A stretch of 64,000 nt of DNA. It comes from Granulosicoccus sp045106855. GTDB taxonomy: Bacteria; Pseudomonadota; Gammaproteobacteria; Granulosicoccales; Granulosicoccaceae. The notes beneath the pieces are model-generated. The model was not told the origin of the DNA. It searched no databases and worked only from the letters and a program-made list of their open reading frames with translations. Position numbers and translations under genes: made by a program. Location: positions 1 through 64,000 of the forward strand of contig JBGCFI010000035.1 in NCBI GenBank assembly GCA_045106855.1, given 5' to 3'. Every line of letters begins with the position of its first letter. The stretch's first letter is position 1. Positions 33,104 through 42,171 of this stretch are shown piece after piece.

Positions 33104-34750
33104 ATGACAGACATGCTAACAGTCGACAATCTCGCGGTTGCATTCCAGACTCGTCGTGGTGAAGTCGTAGCGGTACGTCGACTGGACCTTCGTCTGGCCA
33201 AGGGCGAGATACTCGGCATTGTAGGAGAAAGCGGGTCGGGTAAGTCCGTCTCATCGTATGCGTTGTTGCGTGTCCTGGATACAGGTGGCGCAATTACCGC
33301 AGGGGACATACGGTATGGAGGGTTGGATCTACGCAAAATCACGGAAAAAGAAATGCGGGATATTCGTGGTCGCGAAATTTCCATGATCTTCCAGAATCCG
33401 CGTGCGGCGTTAAATCCTGTTCGCAAAGTGGGTGTTCAGATTGAAGATGTACTGCGACGCCATGCACAGGCAAGCGCACAGAACGCTAAATCAAAGGCCA
33501 TCGATGCACTGAAAGCTGTACAGATAAATGATGCAGAAGCCCGATATCACGCCTATCCGTTTGAGCTATCGGGAGGCATGTGCCAACGCGTGGTCATTGC
33601 CATCGCGCTGGCCTGCAACCCACAGCTATTGATTGCTGATGAACCCACAACAGGTCTTGATATCACAACGCAGAAAATTGTTATGGATCTTGTATGTGAT
33701 CTGATCCATCAACGACAGATGAGCTCCATTCTTATCACTCACGATCTCGGTCTCGCTGCCCAGTACTGCGACCGGATCATGGTGATGAAGGATGGGGAAA
33801 TCGTAGAAGAAGGCGACCCTTTACAGTTGTTCGCCGAGCCTGCTCACCGATATACGCGCAAGTTGGTGGATGCCACCCCTCGCGTGGGTGACTCCGTCCG
33901 GGAGTTGCTGCCACCGGAGGAACGTACTATCGAGGTTCCTCATACGGTATCAAACGACTGCTTGCTTGAAGTAAGCAACTTGTACAAAACCTACGCAGGA
34001 AAATCCGGCCCGATACAGGCGGTGAAGGGTATCTCGTTTACGATTCTTCGCGGGCAGAGTGTAGGGTTGGTAGGTGAATCTGGCAGTGGCAAGTCGACAA
34101 CTGCCGAAATGCTGGTTCGTTTGCTGGATCCCACTGACGGGAGCATTGTGTTCGATGGAGAGGATCTGACGTTGAGCCCGGCTAGTTCATTTGCAAAGCA
34201 TCCACGTAGAGAAGACATCCAGATGGTGTTTCAGGATGCCACCGATAGTCTCAATCCACGTCACACCGCACGCCAGACGCTAGAGGAACCGCTTCGACTG
34301 CTCGGTGATATGCCCGGTAAACAACGTGCTGCTCGCGTCGTAGAGCTGGCGCGTCTTGTGGGCTTGCCATTACATTTACTCGATCGATTTCCACATCAGC
34401 TGTCGGGTGGACAGAAAGCCAGGGTGGGTATTGCAAGAGCAATTGCTCTGGACCCTGTGTTATTGATTCTGGACGAACCCACTGCCGCGCTGGATGTATC
34501 CATTCAGGCGGTTGTATTGAATCTGTTGGTTGATTTACGGGCCAAGCTGGGAATGAGCTATCTATTTGTCAGCCATGATCTGCATGTTGTCAGATTGCTC
34601 TGTGATCACGTAATCGTGATGAAAGAGGGGGAAATCGTCGAGGCTGGAGATTCTGATTCTGTGATGTCGAGCCCGGGTCATCATTATACGCAACAACTTC
34701 TGGCGGCGGCGCCATCCCCGCCAGTTCGCAGTGAAATGCCGCGTTTGTAA
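33104..34750 (+). CDS. Fused double ABC ATPase (DppD-DppF type)
   Basis: A 548-residue protein with two complete ATPase domains in one chain. Domain 1 (about 1-265) has Walker A GESGSGKSVS and signature LSGGMCQR; domain 2 (about 285-548) has GESGSGKSTT and LSGGQKARVGIARA. Both have the C-terminal peptide-transporter extension (HRYTRKLVDATP and HHYTQQLLAAAP). Most Dpp/Opp systems encode the two ATPases separately; the fused form occurs in GsiA/YejF-like systems. Start is ATG 33104, eight bases after the permease stop; the longer frame to 33026 lies inside the permease. Ends five bases from the convergent exonuclease gene. Confidence 0.93.
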   Translation: MTDMLTVDNLAVAFQTRRGEVVAVRRLDLRLAKGEILGIVGESGSGKSVSSYALLRVLDTGGAITAGDIRYGGLDLRKITEKEMRDIRGREISMIFQNPRAALNPVRKVGVQIEDVLRRHAQASAQNAKSKAIDALKAVQINDAEARYHAYPFELSGGMCQRVVIAIALACNPQLLIADEPTTGLDITTQKIVMDLVCDLIHQRQMSSILITHDLGLAAQYCDRIMVMKDGEIVEEGDPLQLFAEPAHRYTRKLVDATPRVGDSVRELLPPEERTIEVPHTVSNDCLLEVSNLYKTYAGKSGPIQAVKGISFTILRGQSVGLVGESGSGKSTTAEMLVRLLDPTDGSIVFDGEDLTLSPASSFAKHPRREDIQMVFQDATDSLNPRHTARQTLEEPLRLLGDMPGKQRAARVVELARLVGLPLHLLDRFPHQLSGGQKARVGIARAIALDPVLLILDEPTAALDVSIQAVVLNLLVDLRAKLGMSYLFVSHDLHVVRLLCDHVIVMKEGEIVEAGDSDSVMSSPGHHYTQQLLAAAPSPPVRSEMPRL

Positions 34751-34754
34751 TTAG

Positions 34755-35255
34755 TCATGAAGACTTCCTGTTTAGCAATAGCTGGCGTGAGCGAACATAA
34801 GTCTGCTGTATGATCCATGCATCATGGCTTGCCCGGTGACGGGTAACAGCAAGCTCTCGGATCATCTGTTTTTTGATGTCATCCCAGTCTGAAAACTGGC
34901 TTTCATGCATGACCTGCTCGATTGGGCTAAGGGCGAACTGAACGGGTATTCGGGCTGCTGAAAAAAGCCGGGTCAGCCAGGGCTTGTCCACGACCCATCC
35001 GTCAGAGTATGTCTGTTGTGCGTGTAGCAAGGTGTTAAGTTGATTAGCGACCACTTTGATGGGTTTACCGTGTTGGCAAAGCGTCTTTCGAGAAATGCCA
35101 TGTATTCGTTCCGCTTCTATATCCCAGTGAGTCCAGTTGGGCTCCGGGCGAATGAGCATGCTATGTCTTTCACCCTCTGCGAGAGCGACGCCGATTTCAA
35201 TTGGATAGCTGCCAGCCTGAAACCCGGATGCCTCGATATCAATAATGGTTATCAT
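34755..35255 (-). CDS. DEDD-type 3'-5' exonuclease-like protein
   Basis: A 166-residue protein beginning MITIIDIEASGF, the ExoI motif with catalytic Asp/Glu of DnaQ-type exonucleases. Motif II-like SDGWVVDKPW carries an Asp, and motif III is HRASHDAWI (H-x4-D). It is shorter and more divergent than RNase T or DnaQ. The start at 35255 begins the domain exactly; upstream codons to 35309 add an unrelated N terminus. Monocistronic; converges with the ABC operon. A nucleic-acid substrate is expected but which one is unknown. Confidence 0.7.
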   Translation of the reverse strand: MITIIDIEASGFQAGSYPIEIGVALAEGERHSMLIRPEPNWTHWDIEAERIHGISRKTLCQHGKPIKVVANQLNTLLHAQQTYSDGWVVDKPWLTRLFSAARIPVQFALSPIEQVMHESQFSDWDDIKKQMIRELAVTRHRASHDAWIIQQTYVRSRQLLLNRKSS

Positions 35256-35371
35256 CCAGCCTTGATACCTTTTTGAGCAAAATTGCCTCCTCAAGTCGGA
35301 TATCGGCAATTGGCCGTGGAAAATAAAGACATGATTACATCAACATTCTTGATTATGCACCTCGCACCAAC

Positions 35372-35408
35372 AGGGCAGCAAAGCTGACATGGTCACTTTT
35401 GCTGCCCT
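35372..35408 (-). terminator. Hairpin downstream of the amino acid importer operon
   Basis: AGGGCAGCAAA (35372-35382) pairs perfectly with TTTGCTGCCCT (35398-35408). It lies about 86 bases beyond the stop of the binding-protein gene on the minus strand. There is no clear U tract after the stem, so it may slow or stop transcription only with help, or protect the mRNA end. Confidence 0.4.
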
Positions 35409-35494
35409 TGATGCTCATTATATGAGCCTATGATAATTTATCTATTCAACGCAGTACCCGCGATCATACAGTTCACGAGATAGACGACGTTCAA

Positions 35495-36277
35495 TTATAG
35501 AGTTGGTAGTGCCGGTAGAGACTGACCAAACCACTTTTCGGATAACCCGTTAAGTTCACCACCAAGTGTCTTGTGCAAAATAAACACATTGACCCATTGC
35601 AGCATATTCATTTCTCCTGATTTAACCCCGATGAATGCTGGCGAATTTTTGATAATGAACTTGGTTTTCAGTGACAACTTGGGATTGTCTTCGGCAACTT
35701 TTGCAGCGACCGTGTTACCTGTAACCAACACGTCCACTTGGCCGGAAACGTAAGCCGTAATCGTGGCAGCATTGTCGCCAAATCTTATAATTTCAGCGGC
35801 TTCTGGAGCCGTCTTGGAGAGTTCCAAGTCTTCCAGAGTACCACCGGTCAGGCCGACTTTTTTTCCGGACAGATCAGCAGGAGACGATATATCCATTGCT
35901 TCTGCAGCAAATACACCTGAGAAGAACGGAGCGTATGCAGAAGAGAACCAGATGGACTTGGCACGCTCGGGGTTTGCGCCCATGGAAGAAATAACGAGAT
36001 CTACTTTTCCGGATGAGAGAAACGGTATGCGTTGTTTGGACGATACCGGCACTATCTCAACCTTGACGCCAAGATCCTCAGCAATCAGGGAGGCAACGTC
36101 AACGTCGTAACCTTCGTGTTCAAGGCTTGAGCCTACCGACCCGAAGGGAGGAAAATTTTCGGGCACTGCAATTTTTATAACACCGGCATCAAGCACCGCC
36201 TGAAGCTGATCGGCTTTGACGACAGGTGATAACGCTGCAACGGAAAAGATGAGGGCTAACGTTCTAAATAATTTCAT
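35495..36277 (-). CDS. Amino acid ABC transporter substrate-binding protein (family 3)
   Basis: A 260-residue periplasmic protein with signal peptide FRTLALIFSVAALSPVVKA. The mature start is AGVIKIAVPENFPPFGSVG, then YDVDVASLIAEDLGVKVEIV, SSKQRIPFLSSGKVDLVISSM (a well-conserved amino-acid-binding segment) and, later, KVGLTGGTLEDLEL. It is the last gene of the leftward importer operon, two bases after the permease. Ligands are likely amino acids, opines or guanidino-amino acids. Confidence 0.92.
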   Translation of the reverse strand: MKLFRTLALIFSVAALSPVVKADQLQAVLDAGVIKIAVPENFPPFGSVGSSLEHEGYDVDVASLIAEDLGVKVEIVPVSSKQRIPFLSSGKVDLVISSMGANPERAKSIWFSSAYAPFFSGVFAAEAMDISSPADLSGKKVGLTGGTLEDLELSKTAPEAAEIIRFGDNAATITAYVSGQVDVLVTGNTVAAKVAEDNPKLSLKTKFIIKNSPAFIGVKSGEMNMLQWVNVFILHKTLGGELNGLSEKWFGQSLPALPTL

Positions 36278-36279
36278 GG

Positions 36280-36999
36280 TTATGCTCCTTGAGCGAGAGT
36301 GGTGGGCGCTTTAATGCCCTGTTTAGACAACATGGTTTTTTCCAGTTTTCGCGACAGCATGGATAGCGGAAAACACAGACAGAAATAGATCAGTGCCACC
36401 ATGGGAAAAATGATGAATGGCTCAGCTCCATCAAGTTGTGAGTTGGCGATTTTCTTTCCCCAACGCATCACATCGTTAAAATCAATGATGTAGGCAAGCG
36501 AGGTTCCTTTTATGATTTGCACCAGGAATCCGACGGTGGGAGGCGTTGCAATTCGAATGGCTTGTGGGGAAACAATAAGTCTTAAAGTAAGCCAGAAGGA
36601 CAGACCGAGGGACATACCGCCCTCCCATTGACCCTGAGGTACGGCCTCCAGAGCACCTCGCCAGACTTCGGCCAGATACGCGCTGGTAAACAAGGTCAGG
36701 GCGAGCCCTGCCGCTAACCATGCAGGAACATTGATTTCAAAAAAAACAGGAACACCCAGCCCCAGAATGAATAGCAGCATGAGCAAGGGAATCGATTGAA
36801 ACAACCAGACATAGGTTGTCGCCAGATTGCTCCAGAACAGTGATGCCGAAATTCTGGATATCGTGAGTAACAGGCCCAGCAAGCCCCCGCCGATAAAAGC
36901 GGTTAGGGAGAGATAAATGGTGTATTGCGTTGCGCTTATCAGGGTGGAAAGTACTTTGCCGTGGAACTCGCCCAGAATCAATTGAAGAAATTCCGTCAT
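36280..36999 (-). CDS. Amino acid ABC transporter permease (His/Glu/Gln type)
   Basis: A 239-residue permease of the HisMQ-type. The EAA-type loop spans AYLAEVWRGALEAVPQGQWE and continues MSLGLSFWLTLRLIVSPQAI. Overlaps the preceding permease by four bases. With the neighbouring permease it would form the membrane heterodimer. No ATPase is encoded beside them. Confidence 0.92.
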   Translation of the reverse strand: MTEFLQLILGEFHGKVLSTLISATQYTIYLSLTAFIGGGLLGLLLTISRISASLFWSNLATTYVWLFQSIPLLMLLFILGLGVPVFFEINVPAWLAAGLALTLFTSAYLAEVWRGALEAVPQGQWEGGMSLGLSFWLTLRLIVSPQAIRIATPPTVGFLVQIIKGTSLAYIIDFNDVMRWGKKIANSQLDGAEPFIIFPMVALIYFCLCFPLSMLSRKLEKTMLSKQGIKAPTTLAQGA

Positions 37000-37676
37000 T
37001 TTGTTTCAATCCACGGGAAGAACTTTTTACCACCGAAGTGAAAGGCCGCTTTGAACATCATGGCAAGCAACACGTAGATAAGCGTTAATAGCAGAAACAC
37101 CTCAAAATCCCTGAATGTTCTGTCAGCGATAAACCTGCCACTCCAGGTCAGTTCCTCTATGCCCAGTTCGGAAATAATGCCTGTTGTCAAAAATAGAAAA
37201 ACAAATTGGCTGACAAGCGATGGATAGACCTTGCCTAATGCTTGCGGTAGCACGATCAGAATGAAGGCCTTTAGCTTTGGCAAGGCTAACGCTTTGTAGG
37301 CGTCAGTCTGACCGGTATCGACATTATCCAGACCGGCTCTGACTATCTCCGCGTAGTACGCTGAAAAATTGAGCGATAACGCCAACAGAGCGGATGCCTC
37401 AAACGGCCAGCGGTAGCCCAACAACAAGGGCAAACCGAAGGCTATGAAAAAGAGCTGAACAATAAGCGGTGTATTTCGGATGATCTCGATGTAAGTTGCC
37501 GACACCCAGGATAAAACGCGCAACTTGCGAGAACGTCTTGTTACAGCCAGTACGATGGCGAAGGAGAAGCCGAGAATACCTGCAAGCACAGTGAGCCAGA
37601 CACTTAGCCATATGCCGTCCAGGAGGCGCACAACGTATTCCGGGTTGCGCCAGATCTCGTAAAACCGAAAGTCCAT
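36996..37676 (-). CDS. Amino acid ABC transporter permease (His/Glu/Gln type)
   Basis: A 226-residue permease, first gene of the operon. Segments WLSVWLTVLAGILGFSFAIV and TYIEIIRNTPLIVQLFFIAF (a hallmark of polar-amino-acid permeases) are present, then the EAA loop FSAYYAEIVRAGLDNVDTGQ. The start lies 61 bases left of the putative sigma-54 -12 element. An ATPase must be supplied from elsewhere in the genome or shared. Confidence 0.93.
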   Translation of the reverse strand: MDFRFYEIWRNPEYVVRLLDGIWLSVWLTVLAGILGFSFAIVLAVTRRSRKLRVLSWVSATYIEIIRNTPLIVQLFFIAFGLPLLLGYRWPFEASALLALSLNFSAYYAEIVRAGLDNVDTGQTDAYKALALPKLKAFILIVLPQALGKVYPSLVSQFVFLFLTTGIISELGIEELTWSGRFIADRTFRDFEVFLLLTLIYVLLAMMFKAAFHFGGKKFFPWIETK

Positions 37677-37736
37677 GTTGGCAGCGTGTTATGTAAAGGA
37701 AAATGTATACGAATGGGTTAGCCAGGACTCTTGATG

Positions 37737-37752
37737 CGCAATGGGCATGCCA
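37737..37752 (-). promoter_or_regulatory. Sigma-54 promoter of the amino acid importer operon
   Basis: Read on the minus strand the site is TGGCATGCCCATTGCG, with exact GG/GC spacing and the same TGGCAT-N5-TTGCG frame as the promoter at 19681. Transcription leftward would start near 37725, giving a leader of about 50 bases. Two GGTGC half sites (37861-37865, 37879-37883) lie about 110-130 bases upstream and might belong to NtrC sites, but no full dyad is seen. Confidence 0.7.
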
Positions 37753-37914
37753 TTGAATTGTCACGTCCAAGATGGCTGCTAAGAGGCTGAAATCATTCTG
37801 AATATGGAAAAATGACAAGTGCAGATACTTATCTGCTGATTTTCATTCACGCTCTTTTCTGGTGCGTTGTATGGTTTTGGTGCATTTATTTAATGCGCTA
37901 CACAAGTTAACTCA

Positions 37915-38631
37915 CTACACAATTCGGTGTTGTTTTTCCGCGCCATCAAAGGTTTGCTGTCGCCATAGGATGCCGTCATCGCTTTGGTCAAGTACGGCAT
38001 GACCTTCACGAAATGGATTGGTGCTCAGCTCTACAACACCAAGGTCTCCATCCCAAAGACCGATACAATACTCGGAGGCAAAGTGGGTGCTTGCCTCTGT
38101 TGGGAGCACAGGGTTTATTTGTTCTTTGTTAGTGGCCGGGCCTGAGATGTTCTTGTTTCCGATTCCCAATACAAACATAGCGCTTGAAGAAAGCAGGATG
38201 CCGGACATCTCCTCAACCTGGAATGTTTGCGCACTGAACTCCGGGGTTGAAACTTTTCGCCATTGTTCACGGTAGTGTGCATGCACACCATCCTCGATCA
38301 AAACCTCAGCCAGTTGGTCAAACCAGAGATGCCCGGCGTCGATGCTATCGGTTTTTCCCTGCCAGTTGATTTGCCGATGCCATGTGCATATGTCGTCCGC
38401 TAAGGTAGTGGTACCTGCGAAGCCCTCGGAACGCATCAGAATTTCCAGTGAGTTTGTATCGAGCTGTGCAAGGCAGTTCTTGTTTTTAACATCGGCGCGT
38501 TTCAATGGGATTCGGACATCGACGAATAGATTGCCGCATTGAGCCCAGTATACTCTGGTCGTATTGTCCTCATAATCGTCCGTGCGCAACCAGTCACGGC
38601 GCCAAAGTCCCTGTAGCTGTTCAGTTTTCAA
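37915..38631 (-). CDS. Conserved hypothetical protein (LWRRD...TTRVYWAQ family)
   Basis: A 238-residue soluble protein that I do not know a function for. It opens LQGLWRRDWLRTDD, then TTRVYWAQCGNLFVDVRIPL (about 25-44), RSEGFAGTTTL, CTWHRQINWQGK and YREQWRKV (about 120-127), and has Trp/Tyr-rich strands suggesting a beta-barrel or lipocalin-like fold; this fold guess is inference. Similar LWRR-type proteins occur in other proteobacteria as uncharacterised conserved proteins. It is the last gene of the leftward oxygenase/importer group, 38 bases behind the cysteine hydrolase, implying a role with that enzyme or its substrate. Confidence 0.6.
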   Translation of the reverse strand: MKTEQLQGLWRRDWLRTDDYEDNTTRVYWAQCGNLFVDVRIPLKRADVKNKNCLAQLDTNSLEILMRSEGFAGTTTLADDICTWHRQINWQGKTDSIDAGHLWFDQLAEVLIEDGVHAHYREQWRKVSTPEFSAQTFQVEEMSGILLSSSAMFVLGIGNKNISGPATNKEQINPVLPTEASTHFASEYCIGLWDGDLGVVELSTNPFREGHAVLDQSDDGILWRQQTFDGAEKQHRIV

Positions 38632-38669
38632 TGCAATGGTTTCTTCTTATCTGAAAGTAGTGTGTGCGG

Positions 38670-39284
38670 CTATGCTGCTACAACGGCGTGTTGCTTCAAC
38701 TCTGAAATAATCTCACTAGATTCTCGAAGAGCACCTGTCTGTAAGTATTCCATAGCGTTGAGTGATGCCTGGTGTGCTTCGGGAGATGTTCCGCCTACGC
38801 AATCCTTTGCTACACGTACATAGTAGTCGTGTTGATGGGCATCCACGAACGTGTAGTGCACGCAAACATCCGTCATACCACCTACGAGAATCAATGTTTG
38901 TGCTTTGAGTCCTTTCAATAGTATCTCCAGCTCGGTGCCGAAAAAGCAGGAGTAGCGACGTTTATGGATAAAATAATCGGAGTCACGCATATCCATCTCC
39001 TCGGCAGCGACAGGTGTTCCGGGTTCGCCTTCCAGACAATGAATATCTTCACTGCCGTCCAGTTCTCGTCCATAGTCAATCAAATTTCGACGATGAATTT
39101 CCTGGAAAAATATAATAGGCATGCTCACGTCATGTGCTGCATCGACCAGAGCGCGTGCATTGCGCATATTGTCTGAATATCCGGGCATTACCGGAATTCC
39201 GGCTTTGATATCCATAAAGGCTGATTTTTGGATATCTATAACAACGAGTACGGTATTGCCTACGAGCATGGGTTGTGTTGGCAT
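38670..39284 (-). CDS. Isochorismatase-family cysteine hydrolase
   Basis: A 204-residue enzyme with the Asp-Lys-Cys triad of the family: Asp17 (VLVVIDIQKSAF), Lys108 (YFIHKRRYSCFF) and Cys141 (GGMTDVCVHYT). The cis-peptide GGMT before TDVC is typical. Family members hydrolyse amides such as N-carbamoylsarcosine, ureidoacrylate, biuret (to allophanate) or nicotinamide. The gene follows the Pot-like permease by 11 bases and is part of the same operon, near an allophanate hydrolase 9 kb away. An amidase for an imported nitrogen compound is a reasonable inference; the substrate is not determined. Confidence 0.85.
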   Translation of the reverse strand: MPTQPMLVGNTVLVVIDIQKSAFMDIKAGIPVMPGYSDNMRNARALVDAAHDVSMPIIFFQEIHRRNLIDYGRELDGSEDIHCLEGEPGTPVAAEEMDMRDSDYFIHKRRYSCFFGTELEILLKGLKAQTLILVGGMTDVCVHYTFVDAHQHDYYVRVAKDCVGGTSPEAHQASLNAMEYLQTGALRESSEIISELKQHAVVAA

Positions 39285-39295
39285 AATTTGAATCC

Positions 39296-40108
39296 TTAGT
39301 CTGAGCGGGCTTCATCGGCACCCATTAGGCGAGGCAAGTCGCCAAAGCGTGCGATAAGTCCGAATACCAAAATGGAAGAAATAATAAAAGTAACGGCGGC
39401 CACTGCCATCGTTGGTGTAAAACCGTTTCTTAATGAATTGAATATTTTCAGTGTGACGGTTGAATAGGATGATGCCGAAACGAAGAACATCACAATGAAC
39501 TCATTAAAACTTAAAATGAGTGCGAAGAAAAAACCTGATGCCGTATAAGGAATTGTCAGAGGCATAACAATGGTACGGAAAGTGATTGCCTCGGTAGCCC
39601 CCATGGTAGATGCTGCGTCGAGGTGAGAACGGTCGATCGCTTGTAGGCCAATGGAGATGGTTGCAACAGGCAGGGCCGCGAGTAGTACTGCATGGCTGAT
39701 AACGCCAGCCCATATACTGCCAAGTGCACCCATGAAAGCCCACATGAAACCGAGGCCAACGCCGAAGACAATCGGAGGCAAGGCAAACGGTAAACTTGCC
39801 AGCATTGCCAGTGTTTTGGACAATTTGCTGTTTTTACGCCAAACCATATAGGCGGTTGGCCAGGCGATCAGTACGGCTAGGGCAGCGCTGAAAGTCGCTA
39901 TGAAAATGGAATTCTTTAACGATGTTCGCCACTCATCTTCCGTGAGAAAAAATTCCACGAATCGGGCGAATGTTGGATCCTGAGGCGGGAACAGCATGGT
40001 ACGTCCACCGTTTAATGCTGAAGCACAAACAACGAGAACGGGCAGGGCAATGACAACAGCCGCCAATGATAAGTAGAGTAGTTCGAGTATCCTTGACAGG
40101 CTGCGCAC
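39296..40108 (-). CDS. ABC transporter permease (PotC-like)
   Basis: A 270-residue permease with six hydrophobic segments. The EAA loop is DAASTMGATEAITFRTIVMP. FFLTEDEWRTSLKNSIFIA and TPTMAVAAVTFIISSI match PotC-type permeases of spermidine/putrescine or related amine importers. Four bases downstream of its partner permease. Confidence 0.92.
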   Translation of the reverse strand: MRSLSRILELLYLSLAAVVIALPVLVVCASALNGGRTMLFPPQDPTFARFVEFFLTEDEWRTSLKNSIFIATFSAALAVLIAWPTAYMVWRKNSKLSKTLAMLASLPFALPPIVFGVGLGFMWAFMGALGSIWAGVISHAVLLAALPVATISIGLQAIDRSHLDAASTMGATEAITFRTIVMPLTIPYTASGFFFALILSFNEFIVMFFVSASSYSTVTLKIFNSLRNGFTPTMAVAAVTFIISSILVFGLIARFGDLPRLMGADEARSD

Positions 40109-40112
40109 AGGA

Positions 40113-41102
40113 TTACACCCCGACCTTTGTGCGTTTGTCTATGGCGAGCGCACTAACCAGAAACAGAGCCGCCGTGAGCAGCAAGATAATGGCTTGCGCC
40201 GCTCCGAATGGCGAATTAAGTGTTGCACCGCGAACTGACTCATACACTGATACAGCAAGAGTTTGTCGTGATGGATGCGCAAACACCGTTATGGCCACAT
40301 AGGCACCAAGTAAAAACACAAACAATAAAAGGGTGGTTCCAATCAACGCCAACCTTACCGAAGGAATAATGACACTTGTAATTACTCTCAGTGGGCTTGC
40401 GCCCATGGTGGCTGCTGCTTCCAGTGTGGAGCGATCCAGTCGTGAGAGAGCGGGGTAGAGCAGGATGACCGCGTAGGGCCAGGTGAGGTAGCACAGCGTC
40501 AGCAGCGTTGCAAAGTCTGTGGGTTTGAATCTTACATTACGCGGGTTTGCCAGCCCCCAGTCTCTCAAGGTTTGAAACCATCCGACATCCTTTAGCCAAT
40601 CCGTAAATCCTGTTTCCTTGAAAAGCATGGGCAAGCCGGAACGATTGGATAACAGAATATCCCAGCCCATCACAACAAACACTTCAGATAAAGATACTGC
40701 CGATAGTAAAAATACCAGCCATATCGTTTGCCACTTTCGCGTCTGCCGGGTCATGAGATAGGCGAAAGGGAAAGCTGTGCAAACGGTCAGTATGGAGGCT
40801 ACGATGGCGTAGTAAAAAGAAAAGCCGAGGCGTTTCAGGTATAAAAATGAAGTGGAGTTCGGCCAGTCAGCCCCGACAAAGAATCGTTGATAGTTTGACC
40901 AGTCGAATGACCAGCGCCATCCCGCACCTTCAATTTTTTCACCAAAACTGATTGTTAGCACCAACAGGAAAGGCACGGTGCACAGGAGAACAACACTAAG
41001 GGAGAAAACTGTTTTTAATGCTGTACGAGAATTGAAGTATGAAGACGTTCTGTCCTGATGAAGTGCGTGAACCTGGTCTTCAATTGCTGCCATGCTGTTC
41101 AT
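40113..41102 (-). CDS. ABC transporter permease (PotB-like)
   Basis: A 329-residue permease with a longer cytoplasmic N terminus. First hydrophobic segment is VFSLSVVLLCTVPFLLVLTI, and the EAA loop is TLEAAATMGASPLRVITSVI. Overlaps the ATPase gene by four bases. Forms the channel with the PotC-like permease. Confidence 0.92.
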   Translation of the reverse strand: MNSMAAIEDQVHALHQDRTSSYFNSRTALKTVFSLSVVLLCTVPFLLVLTISFGEKIEGAGWRWSFDWSNYQRFFVGADWPNSTSFLYLKRLGFSFYYAIVASILTVCTAFPFAYLMTRQTRKWQTIWLVFLLSAVSLSEVFVVMGWDILLSNRSGLPMLFKETGFTDWLKDVGWFQTLRDWGLANPRNVRFKPTDFATLLTLCYLTWPYAVILLYPALSRLDRSTLEAAATMGASPLRVITSVIIPSVRLALIGTTLLLFVFLLGAYVAITVFAHPSRQTLAVSVYESVRGATLNSPFGAAQAIILLLTAALFLVSALAIDKRTKVGV

Positions 41103-42160
41103 GCGGCGGAGGCAGAGTCAGGAAATATTTTTAATGAGTCGCCTGGCATTTTTACATGAACAGTTTGTCCGATTTTATAGGTTGAGGCTTGTTGGTAATT
41201 GGGTGTATCGATAAGGATCTGGCCAAGCTCACTGTCCAGGTGTATTTCCAGAGAAGGGCCGATGTTTCGTACATAGAGGATCTTTGCGGGAATTGTATTC
41301 TTGCCGTATTCGTCAACAATGGCAGTACGCTCCGGTCTTGAGAAAATATGAACCTTTGCGCCATCCAGAAAATTAACGGGATGATTGGTTTCCAGGGTGC
41401 AAGCCCCGACTCGAATTTTTCCGCCGACAACCATACCCGTAAATAAATTGGCCTTTCCAATGAATGTTGCGACGAACGGGCTGTTGGGATTGTTGTATAT
41501 TTCGTTGGGAGAGCCGGTTTGTTCGGTCCTGCCATGCGTCATGACAACAACGTTGTCGGCGATAGTCATCGCTTCGCGTTGATCGTGAGTAACAACAATG
41601 GTCGTTATGCCGACTCGCTGTTGCAGCAGGCGAAGTTCAATCTGCATTTCCTCGCGCAGTTTGGCATCCAGTGCTGACATGGGTTCGTCGAGTAAAAATA
41701 CCGTTGGCTTCTGAGCAAGCGCTCGCGCTATGGCAACACGTTGACGTTGTCCGCCCGAAAGTTCACCGATACGACGATTGCCAAAGTCGGCCAATTGAAC
41801 AAGCTCCAGCAGGTGTCTGCCTTGCTCAAATCTTTCTGGTTTGGGGATTCCTGCAATAGTCAAAGCATAGACAACGTTCTCGATAACAGACAAGTGTGGA
41901 AACAGGGCAAAAGATTGGAATACCATGCCAAACTTTCGTTGGTGAGCCGGTTGTTCAGTGATGTCAATGCCATCGAGCATGATGTTGCCGGAGCTGGGCT
42001 TTTCCAGTCCGGCAATCATTCTCAGCAGCGTAGTCTTGCCACAGCCTGATGGTCCCAGAAGTGCGGTAAGCTCTCCCGATCGGAACGTAAGATCAGTGGG
42101 TTCGACGGCAGTTGAAGTGCCGAAGCGCTTGTGTAGACGCTTCAGTACCAGTTCTGACAC
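41099..42160 (-). CDS. ABC transporter ATP-binding protein (PotA-like)
   Basis: A 353-residue ATPase with Walker A GPSGCGKTT (about 34-42), Q-loop FGMVFQSFALFPHLSV, signature LSGGQRQRVAIARALAQ and Walker B FLLDEPMSALD. The C-terminal third is a TOBE/regulatory domain (MVVGGKIRVG and following), as in PotA/UgpC. Works with the PotB/C-like permeases; 11 bases after the binding-protein gene. Confidence 0.94.
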   Translation of the reverse strand: MSELVLKRLHKRFGTSTAVEPTDLTFRSGELTALLGPSGCGKTTLLRMIAGLEKPSSGNIMLDGIDITEQPAHQRKFGMVFQSFALFPHLSVIENVVYALTIAGIPKPERFEQGRHLLELVQLADFGNRRIGELSGGQRQRVAIARALAQKPTVFLLDEPMSALDAKLREEMQIELRLLQQRVGITTIVVTHDQREAMTIADNVVVMTHGRTEQTGSPNEIYNNPNSPFVATFIGKANLFTGMVVGGKIRVGACTLETNHPVNFLDGAKVHIFSRPERTAIVDEYGKNTIPAKILYVRNIGPSLEIHLDSELGQILIDTPNYQQASTYKIGQTVHVKMPGDSLKIFPDSASAA

Positions 42161-42171
42161 GATACTAGTGT

